64,000 nt of DNA, from assembly GCA_024234055.1 (NCBI GenBank), contig JACKOW010000002.1, positions 124,001 to 188,000 on the forward strand, in the 5' to 3' direction. A program made the translations under genes and the position numbers. The notes beneath the pieces are model-generated. The model had not been told where the DNA came from, made no database searches, and saw nothing but the letters and a program-made list of their open reading frames with translations. The stretch comes from Rhodanobacteraceae bacterium (GTDB lineage: Bacteria; Pseudomonadota; Gammaproteobacteria; Xanthomonadales; SZUA-5). Each line of letters begins with the position of its first letter. Position 1 is the stretch's first letter. Below, one piece after another: positions 36,482-42,911 of the stretch.

Positions 36482-37855
36482 TCACAGATCCGGACGGGCG
36501 GATTTCCCGCATCCGGCTCTTCCAAGCAGGTAACCCGGCGAGACCGGGAGCCAATCATCCGGGTGGGTGATGCGGGGAGTCGGCAGCGCGAAGTGAGTGT
36601 CGACCAGCGCCACCACGACGGGGAGACGAGACGTCTGACTGCGCTTCATCAGCACACTGATCCAGATCGCTCGCACCGCGGCGCGGAAACGCTTGAGCGC
36701 ATCCATGTTGCCGCGCACGCCGTAGTACGCGTAGTGGCCTTTCAATTTGGCACTCAGTTCAGCCCACTGTGTGCGCAAGGGATCGTGCAGGTGCGCGCGG
36801 CACCACTCACGGGCGAGCGTCAGGCTGCGCCGGAAGCGCTTCGCCATCGTTTGACGTCGCACCAGATAGCGGCCCTGGCGATCCTGGCCGGCGATGTGCG
36901 TGAACCCGAGAAAGTCGAAACTCCCGGATTTGCCCCCGCCCGGCGGTGTGCGGCCGAAACCCAGCAAGCGGGTCTTGGCCACATTCATCTCCAGCCCGTA
37001 GCGCGCCAGACTCGTCTCCAGTACCGCTCGCAGCGCTACCGCATCCTCCTCATGCTCGAACATCAGGACTGCGTCATCGGCATAGCGCACCATGTACACC
37101 TCGCCGCGCGCCGCTGTCCGACGCCATTCCACCACCACCTCGTCCATCGCCTCATGCAGCACGATGTTCGCCAGTAGCGGGGAAATCGGCGCCCCTTGCG
37201 GCGTGCCGCACGTTTGCCGTGTCCGCTTGCCATCCTGCTCCACCACCCCGACCGTCAGCCATTTGTCGATCAGTCGCAACAGACTGCGATCGGTCACCCT
37301 GCGCCTGATTGCCTGTCGCAATGCCTCGTGCTCGATGCGATCGAAACACTGCTTCAGATCCAGGTCCAATACCCAGTTCACGCGTCCTTTCTGCAGCACC
37401 GTCTGCACCGCCTGCAAGGCCATATGCGCACTGCGCTGCGGCCTGAAGCCATAGCTCAGCCCTCGGAAGTCGGCTTCGAAAATGCTGTTCAGCACCTCGG
37501 TCACCGCGCCTTGTACGACCTTGTCCTCCACGCACCAGATCGATAACGGCCGGTCGCTGCCATCCGCTTTCTTGATCGTCGCGCGCTTCGCCGGCTGCGC
37601 TCGGTACTGACCCGTGCGCAGTCGCTCATGCAGTTGCTGCAGCCGTGCCGCCAATCCTTTTCCATAGCTGGCCTTGCTCTCGCCGTCGATGCCCTTTGCC
37701 GCGTCCGCCCGCAAGCCGCGGTAAGCACGCAACAACGAGCCCTCATCGAGCAAGTGGGCCAGCGACGTGAACTGCTCCTCCGGATGGGCTCGCGCCCTCT
37801 CCTGCACCCGCCGAAGTCTTGGGCAGATGGGTTCCCACCTCAGCGTGCGGCCCAT
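36482..37855 (-). CDS. ltrA: Group II intron reverse transcriptase/maturase
   Basis: 457 residues from the ATG giving MGRTLRWEPI, with GGAGGG 5 nt before the start codon. Reverse transcriptase blocks: KGIDGES, DRPLSIWCVEDKVVQGAV, LDLDLKQCFDRIEH, GTPQGAPISPLLANIVLH and the catalytic YADD (about 257-260). The maturase X domain follows (KLKGHYAYYGVRGNMDALKRF). No HNH endonuclease is present, as in class C introns. The last codons overlap domain V. The reading frame is intact, so it may be active. Confidence 0.95.
   Translation of the reverse strand: MGRTLRWEPICPRLRRVQERARAHPEEQFTSLAHLLDEGSLLRAYRGLRADAAKGIDGESKASYGKGLAARLQQLHERLRTGQYRAQPAKRATIKKADGSDRPLSIWCVEDKVVQGAVTEVLNSIFEADFRGLSYGFRPQRSAHMALQAVQTVLQKGRVNWVLDLDLKQCFDRIEHEALRQAIRRRVTDRSLLRLIDKWLTVGVVEQDGKRTRQTCGTPQGAPISPLLANIVLHEAMDEVVVEWRRTAARGEVYMVRYADDAVLMFEHEEDAVALRAVLETSLARYGLEMNVAKTRLLGFGRTPPGGGKSGSFDFLGFTHIAGQDRQGRYLVRRQTMAKRFRRSLTLAREWCRAHLHDPLRTQWAELSAKLKGHYAYYGVRGNMDALKRFRAAVRAIWISVLMKRSQTSRLPVVVALVDTHFALPTPRITHPDDWLPVSPGYLLGRAGCGKSARPDL
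36486..36519 (-). ncRNA. Group II intron domain V
   Basis: 34 nt hairpin starting GAGCCGGATGCGGGAAATCC and closing with CGTCCGGATCT, the catalytic domain V of group II introns. It is followed by a short hairpin (AGCCTgtaaAGGCT) and GCTACTCGAC, the probable domain VI with the branch-point A and the 3' splice end. Confidence 0.85.
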
Positions 37856-38330
37856 CGTTCCCTCCCGCAGGATCCCTGCTCGGTGCCGCCCTTCGCTCCA
37901 CCCACTCGCCAAACTGCGACTTCGCAGGCTTCATCACTACTACGACGACATCCGACTTCCCCATGCCATTGACCCCCCTGCACTCGGTTCTTGCCTTGTG
38001 CCGGGTGCCCACTTCCCTGTGGTGACACCGGGATCTCCTCTGTTCCACACCAATCCTGTACACCTCGATACGAGCCCATGCCCCCGGAAGGTCGATCTGG
38101 GTCAGGCATTTCGCCAGATCGTGTGGCCTGCGGAACTCGGGCGTAGCCCTCGGCACCTTCGACGATGAAATTTTCGGGGTTCAACCTCATACCTCTGTGT
38201 ATTCCTGTCTACGCTTCGTACCCGCCGTTACCGGTCGCGCACGCAAGACTCGGTTACCACTGCCATGCCATTGGCTTCGTGGGTCGGCTTCATGCCAACT
38301 CGGATCGCGTGCAGCTTGCAGAGCGCACGC

Positions 38331-38574
38331 CCGCATTTCTCACACCTGCGCGAGCAGATGCCCCCAATCTACTAGTGAAAAAAGGGGATTCCGAGGCACG
38401 CACCAGTCACGGAGTGTTTGGCTGCATCTGCCCGCTTTGCGGACCTCGCTGGTTCTTTGCGACTATCGCAGCGTTGCTCCTCCTCGCAATGGAATCACCA
38501 TTCCTCGTCGTCGCGCCTTGCGCTAGTCGCAAAGCCCTGCGCGACCCTCCGCAACAGGTGTGAGAAATGCGGGC
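38331..38574. repeat. Inverted pair of REP-like repeats between convergent genes
   Basis: GCCCGCATTTCTCACACCTG (38331-38350) and its exact complement CAGGTGTGAGAAATGCGGGC (38555-38574), 204 bases apart. The outer edge of each arm reads CTAG and gives the TAG stop to the gene on that side: YkgJ before intron insertion, and the class II aldolase. The spacer includes a TCCTCGCAATGG fragment related to the dispersed repeats, and no ORF I trust. Confidence 0.9.
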
Positions 38575-39341
38575 TAGTCCCTGAAACTGGCATCAATACG
38601 ATCCAGTTTCCGCAGCAAGGCCGGCCACGCCAGGGCGCCGCCCAGATTGCGGGTGACCTGCTGCGCCTGCTGCTGAGCCGTGGCCAGAATCTGCGGGTGC
38701 ACCTGGACCAGTTCGCCACCGCCGGACTGAGCCCGGAGCTGGATGGCGCAGGTGGTCTCGAACAGATACATCGCCAGGAAGGCGTCGGCAATGGTCGGGC
38801 CCACGGTCAGCAAACCGTGATTGCGCAACATCAGGAAGGTGTTCGTACCCAAATCCGCCACCAGCCGCGGCTTCTCGTCATCGCGCAGGGCGACGCCCTC
38901 GTAGTCGTGATAACCCAGGCTGGAGAGCACGAAGATCGATTGCTGAGAGATCGGCAGCACACCGCCCTTCTGTGCCGACACGCCGATGCCGTTGACCGTG
39001 TGTGTGTGCAGCACGCAGCCGACATCGGTTCGTGCCGCGTGCACGGCACTGTGGATGGTGAATCCGGCGGGATTGACCGGGAACGGTGACTCACCGATCA
39101 CTTCGCCGTTCAGATTGACCTTGACCAGGCTGGAGGCGGTGATCTCCTCGAACAGCGCACCGTAGGGATTGATCAGAAAGTGTTCGTCGGGGCCGGGCAA
39201 CTTGGCCGAGATATGGGTGAACACCAGATCGGCCCAACCGTAGGCGGCCACCAGACGGTAGCAGGCCGCAAGATCGACACGCGCCTGCCATTCTTCGGCG
39301 CTGACCGCAGCGCGCACTTCGGGTCGGATCAATGGATTCAT
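38574..39341 (-). CDS. Class II aldolase/adducin family protein
   Basis: 255 residues from the ATG giving MNPLIRPEVRAAV (GGAG 9 nt upstream). WADLVFTHISAKLPG, LHTHTVNGIGVSAQKGG and MLRNHGLLTVG carry the zinc histidines. It resembles the adducin-type proteins often annotated as aldolases of unknown substrate. It is a distant paralogue of the gene at 19070. Its stop codon lies in the REP-like repeat. Confidence 0.87.
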   Translation of the reverse strand: MNPLIRPEVRAAVSAEEWQARVDLAACYRLVAAYGWADLVFTHISAKLPGPDEHFLINPYGALFEEITASSLVKVNLNGEVIGESPFPVNPAGFTIHSAVHAARTDVGCVLHTHTVNGIGVSAQKGGVLPISQQSIFVLSSLGYHDYEGVALRDDEKPRLVADLGTNTFLMLRNHGLLTVGPTIADAFLAMYLFETTCAIQLRAQSGGGELVQVHPQILATAQQQAQQVTRNLGGALAWPALLRKLDRIDASFRD

Positions 39342-39411
39342 CTCGGCACTCCGGTGGGAACTGAGTTTCGAGTCTAACCGTAGCCGGCGCCCGGCGTGCC
39401 GAGCCAGAACC

Positions 39412-39445
39412 GGAAAAGAAAAACCCGGCGCTAGGCCGGGTTCTT
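39412..39445 (-). terminator. Rho-independent terminator of ompA
   Basis: Read on the minus strand: AACCCGGC, a 5-base loop, GCCGGGTT, then TTTCTTTTCC. A strong stem plus U-tract 30 bases after the ompA stop. The plus-strand reading (GCCGGGTTCTT) could serve weakly in the other direction. Confidence 0.9.
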
Positions 39446-39475
39446 CGTGACACACATGCTGCAATCGCGAGGCGA

Positions 39476-40453
39476 TTACTGCACGTTCAGCTCCGTGCGA
39501 CGATTACGAGCGCGGCCTTCGGCCGTGTCGTTGGTGTCGATCGGACGCGACTCACCATAGCCATTGACAGCGCTGATCTTGGCACCGGACACGCCGTGGC
39601 CGGTCAGATAGTCAGCAACCACCTTGGCGCGGCACTCCGACAGCTTCTGGTTGTACTGATCGGTACCGATGGCGTCGGTGTGACCCGCCACTTCAACGCG
39701 GATCTCGTTGCCGTTCAGCACGCGCACTGCCTCATCCAGAATGGCGATGGCGTCAGCACGCAGCGTGCACTTGTCGAAGTCGAAGTTCACGCCATTCAAC
39801 GTGATCGACACCGGCAGGGGCTTGACCGGCGGCTCCGGCGGCTTCGGCGGCGGCGGCGGCGGCGGCGGCGGGGGCGGCGGCGGCGGCGGCGGCGGTGCTA
39901 CCTTGCCACCGAAGTAGTGCGAGAAGCCCAAGGTCACGGTGGTATCCCAGAATCCGTCCCGGAAGGCGCCGCGGCTGAAATCGCTGTAGATCTGACCCAC
40001 TTCGAAACGCAGGGCGCCCGAGTCGGTGATGTCCCACTCGAAACCCGCGATGGCGCCGGCGCGATAGCCGGAGTCATCGAAGTCACCGTCGAGTTCGTTC
40101 TTGCCGTAACCGGCCAGCACACCGAAGTACGGGTGGGCCATGTCCATGTCGAGCAGGTAGCGCACGGACACATCGATGCCGTTCTGCTTCCACTCGAAAG
40201 GCTCGTTGTCACCGTTGTTGCGATCGTACTTGTTGTACCGGAGCGTGCCTTCAACCGTCCAGTTGTCCTTGAACACGTATCCCGCACCCAGCGCTACCGC
40301 CAGACCATTGTCGGAGACCCGATCTTCGTCTGAGAAACCGTAACCAACCATGGGCGAGACGTACCACTGCCCAGCTTCCCGAGGTGCTGCCGAAGCAAGC
40401 ATCGGAAGCGCGGCAGCCGCAGCGAGCGCGGCGCATAACAGCGTCTTCTTCAT
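39476..40453 (-). CDS. ompA: OmpA family outer membrane protein with 8-strand barrel and polyproline linker
   Basis: 325 residues. Signal peptide (MKKTLLCAALAAAAALPMLASA), N-terminal OmpA-like barrel (QWYVSPMVGYGFSDEDRVSD to GFSHYFGGK), a linker of 17 consecutive prolines (about 198-214), then the peptidoglycan-binding OmpA-C domain (NFDFDKCTLRADAIAILDEA, VAGHTDAIGTDQYNQKLSE, ARNRRTELNV). It ties the outer membrane to the cell wall. GGAG lies 10 nt before the ATG. Confidence 0.93.
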   Translation of the reverse strand: MKKTLLCAALAAAAALPMLASAAPREAGQWYVSPMVGYGFSDEDRVSDNGLAVALGAGYVFKDNWTVEGTLRYNKYDRNNGDNEPFEWKQNGIDVSVRYLLDMDMAHPYFGVLAGYGKNELDGDFDDSGYRAGAIAGFEWDITDSGALRFEVGQIYSDFSRGAFRDGFWDTTVTLGFSHYFGGKVAPPPPPPPPPPPPPPPPPKPPEPPVKPLPVSITLNGVNFDFDKCTLRADAIAILDEAVRVLNGNEIRVEVAGHTDAIGTDQYNQKLSECRAKVVADYLTGHGVSGAKISAVNGYGESRPIDTNDTAEGRARNRRTELNVQ

Positions 40454-40789
40454 ATCCGAAATCTCCAATTTTGATAACTCCAGCCCGGGCACCCTGCCGT
40501 GTAGCGCAGGGACAACGATCATTCCCCTCTGGCCCATTCATTATGCGCCATTTTCGCGCAATCGTTAGTGGTCAATGAACAGACTCGGCAGGGATACAGT
40601 CAGGTTTCGCCGCGGCACGCGCTGCCGCGGGCGTCACTATCGCCGATCTGGCGTGTCGAATTCGGCGCCTTGCGGGGGGTTGTACACATACTTTGTACAC
40701 AGACGATGCGCCCGTGGAACTGGCACACGGGATAGACTTGAAGGAGGACGGGCCATCTGACCCGGGCAACAGACGGAAGCAAGGATTCC
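40454..40789. other. Divergent intergenic region between ompA and zur
   Basis: About 335 bases that must hold the ompA promoter (minus) and the regulator promoter (plus). The only distinct signal is the TTGTACACA direct repeat listed separately. Short ORFs on both strands lack coding character. Confidence 0.5.
40680..40701 (+). promoter_or_regulatory. Direct repeat TTGTACACA, candidate operator
   Basis: Two exact TTGTACACA copies (40680-40688 and 40693-40701), 13 bases apart start to start, each with the palindrome TGTACA. AT-rich in a GC-rich intergenic region, 89 bases before the Fur/Zur-family gene. It does not match the usual Zur or Fur boxes. Confidence 0.45.
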
Positions 40790-41263
40790 ATGCATTGCAC
40801 GCATCCAGAGCATGATCATGCCAGTGCCGATCTGCTGGGCAGCCTGGAAAAGGCCTGTGCGGAGAGGGGCTTGCGGCTGACCGAGATCCGGCGTCGGGTG
40901 TTCGAACTAGTGGCTGCAGACTCGCGCCCGGTGAAGGCCTACGACCTGCTGGAAAAGGTCGGCAGGCAGGGCTCCGGGCCGGCGGCTCCCCCCACCGTCT
41001 ATCGTGCACTGGACTTCCTGATGCGCAATGGATTCGTGCATCGACTGGAGACCCTGAATGCCTACGTCCCGTGCCCGCACCCCGAGGCCACGGACCACGG
41101 CAGCCAGTTCCTGATTTGCGAGCAGTGCCAGGAGACGCTGGAACTGGACGCCGAGGGTGTCGCCGATCGTTTGCGCACGCAGGCCAAGGAACAAGGCTTC
41201 AAGCCGCACCGGCACACGATCGAGGTTTACGGACTCTGCGCACGATGCAGTCAGGCGCGCTGA
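40790..41263 (+). CDS. zur: Fur/Zur family transcriptional regulator
   Basis: 157 residues. Winged helix (RLTEIRRRVFELVAADSRPV, PPTVYRALDFLMRNGFVHRL) and metal sites (HPEATDHGSQFLICEQCQET, KPHRHTIEVYGLCARC). The two CxxC pairs give the structural zinc. It resembles Zur more than Fur (short N-terminus, CPHPE motif). AGGA precedes the ATG. The last 19 bases overlap the AstE-like gene. Confidence 0.83.
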   Translation: MHCTHPEHDHASADLLGSLEKACAERGLRLTEIRRRVFELVAADSRPVKAYDLLEKVGRQGSGPAAPPTVYRALDFLMRNGFVHRLETLNAYVPCPHPEATDHGSQFLICEQCQETLELDAEGVADRLRTQAKEQGFKPHRHTIEVYGLCARCSQAR

Positions 41264-42534
41264 TACTGCTGTTGGCCTTGTGGAGTGCGCCACTGCTGGC
41301 GCAGGACAGTGCCATGGATGAAGCGCTGTCCGAAAGTGATGGCCTCGCCGCTCAATCGAACACAACAACCGCGCAACCCGAGGAACGCGCCGCAGACGAG
41401 GCCGACATGGCTCGGGAAACGGCTGCGATGCCGCCTGACCCGGCGCTGCGACTGCTGGGCGAACGGATCGAACCCGGCACCAAGGCCCGCCTGTTCTGGC
41501 GCTCCGGCGCCACCTTCCTCGGCGATTCGATGCAGGTTCCGATCAACGTCGTTCACGGCGTCAGACCCGGACCCGTCCTGTGCCTGACAGGCGCCATCCA
41601 CGGTGACGAGTTGAACGGCGTTGAAGTCATCCGGCGGGTGCTGGGCTCGCTCGATCCAGAGGATCTGGTCGGTACCGTCATTGGCGTGCCGATCGTCAAC
41701 ATGGCGGGTTTCTCGCGCGGCTCTCGCTATCTTCCCGATCGTCGCGATCTGAACCGCTTCTTTCCCGGCAATGCCAATGGCAGCAGCGCCTCACGCATCG
41801 CCCGTGACTTCTTCGACCTGGTGGTGGTCCATTGCGATGCCCTGGTCGATTTTCATACCGGTTCCTTTGACCGCGCCAATCTGCCGCAGGTGCGCGGAGA
41901 TCTTCGGTTGCCGCGGGTGGTCGACCTGACCCGGCGCTTCGGCGCCACGGCGGTGCTGCATACGCCCTCGGCCCGGGGAATGTTGCGGCGCGCAGCCACC
42001 GACGCCGGCATCTCGGCGGTGACCTTCGAACTTGGGGCCCCGGTGCGGCTGGAGCCCGCCGAGATCGAACACGGCGTGGCCGCGATCGAGACGCTGATGA
42101 ACAATATGGGCATGACCCAGCGGGTGCGCCAATGGCGCGAGCCGCAGCCGATCTTCTACGAATCACGCTGGGTGCGGGTGGCGCGCCCGGGGATGCTGTT
42201 CTCCGATGTGCGCCTGGGTGACCGGGTGCGCCAGGGCCAACGGCTGGGGCGGGTCGTCAATCCGCTGAATGATGAGTCCAGTGAGTTGGTCTCGCCCGTC
42301 CGCGGGCGCGTGATCGGTATGGCGCTCAACCAGGTGGTGCTGCCCGGTTACGCCGCTTTTCATGTCGGAGAGGAGGCCACTGAAGCCAAGGTGGTGCGCG
42401 ACGCCGAACGTGAACCTGCCGCGGTCGAGGAAGCCGAACGAATGGATGAAGGCGAACCCGCGGAAGCGACCGAGGGCTCGACCGAGCAGGTCGAGGAATA
42501 CACACCGGACAGCGATGCTGACGTGCCCGAGTAA
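41245..42534 (+). CDS. Succinylglutamate desuccinylase/aspartoacylase family zinc hydrolase, exported
   Basis: About 429 residues with a signal peptide (GALILLLALWSAPLLAQD). Zinc site: GAIHGDELNGVEVIRRVL (H and E) and LVDFHTGSF (H). A barrel-like biotinyl/lipoyl-type C-terminal module (GMLFSDVRLGDRVRQGQRLG) precedes an acidic tail (ATEGSTEQVEEYTPDSD). The ATG is inside the zur gene, so translation is coupled. The substrate may be an N-acyl amino acid or a peptide. Likely under zinc control. Confidence 0.85.
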   Translation: MQSGALILLLALWSAPLLAQDSAMDEALSESDGLAAQSNTTTAQPEERAADEADMARETAAMPPDPALRLLGERIEPGTKARLFWRSGATFLGDSMQVPINVVHGVRPGPVLCLTGAIHGDELNGVEVIRRVLGSLDPEDLVGTVIGVPIVNMAGFSRGSRYLPDRRDLNRFFPGNANGSSASRIARDFFDLVVVHCDALVDFHTGSFDRANLPQVRGDLRLPRVVDLTRRFGATAVLHTPSARGMLRRAATDAGISAVTFELGAPVRLEPAEIEHGVAAIETLMNNMGMTQRVRQWREPQPIFYESRWVRVARPGMLFSDVRLGDRVRQGQRLGRVVNPLNDESSELVSPVRGRVIGMALNQVVLPGYAAFHVGEEATEAKVVRDAEREPAAVEEAERMDEGEPAEATEGSTEQVEEYTPDSDADVPE

Positions 42535-42567
42535 GCGGCCCAGCCACCAAACCCAAACTCACCCGCT

Positions 42568-42909
42568 TCACACGGTCTCGGTAGCTCGCTCCACCCAGGC
42601 GTCCAGCACCTGCTGCTGGGCATCGCTGATGTCGACGATTTTGCATCCGATCCAGTAGCTGTGCTCGGTGCGCGCTGCTTCACTCCAGAGGCACTGGATC
42701 CCGATTTCCATGCGTTGCACCTGTTGCTGTGCGTCCCGCAACTGGAACTGCACCTGGTAAAGGCAGCCATCGGGAACTTCGTGGGTGGTGATCAGCATCA
42801 TGCCGTCCACCGAGAGGTTGCCGATACGACCCATCGACTCCCCGGTCATCGCATTGCTGATCACCAGGGCCTGCGAAACGCGTTTTCTGACTGACCTTCT
42901 CGCAACCAT
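42568..42909 (-). CDS. PilZ domain protein
   Basis: 113 residues forming one PilZ barrel: RRSVRKRVSQAL (RxxxR-type c-di-GMP motif) and IGNLSVDGMMLITTHEVPDG (the xNxSxxG motif, here NLSVDG). It likely binds c-di-GMP. It starts 2 bases after the stop of the DUF1631 gene, so the two are co-translated. Confidence 0.87.
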   Translation of the reverse strand: MVARRSVRKRVSQALVISNAMTGESMGRIGNLSVDGMMLITTHEVPDGCLYQVQFQLRDAQQQVQRMEIGIQCLWSEAARTEHSYWIGCKIVDISDAQQQVLDAWVERATETV

Positions 42910-42911
42910 GG

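Larger units (their letters stand above)
36449..38330 (-). mobile_element. Group II intron (likely bacterial class C) inserted in a REP-like repeat
   Basis: 1882 bases. On the minus strand it begins GTGCG at 38330, the group II 5' consensus, and ends CTACTCGAC at 36449, with the expected terminal AY. It carries a reverse transcriptase/maturase ORF and domain V. The flanks join as GGGC/TAG, which recreates the repeat CAGGTGTGAGAAATGCGGGC+TAG found intact at 38555-38576. The 475 bases between the 5' end and the ORF should fold as domains I-III; I did not fold them. Boundaries are ambiguous by one base because both sides carry the same nucleotide. Confidence 0.85.

Noticed and set aside
37743..38156. 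Two minus-strand ORFs upstream of the intron RT
   Set aside because: They lie in the structured 5' part of the group II intron (domains I-III) and are not expected to code.
40575..40760. 61-residue ORF in the ompA-zur gap
   Set aside because: Arg-rich, no ribosome site and spans the candidate operator; no coding evidence.
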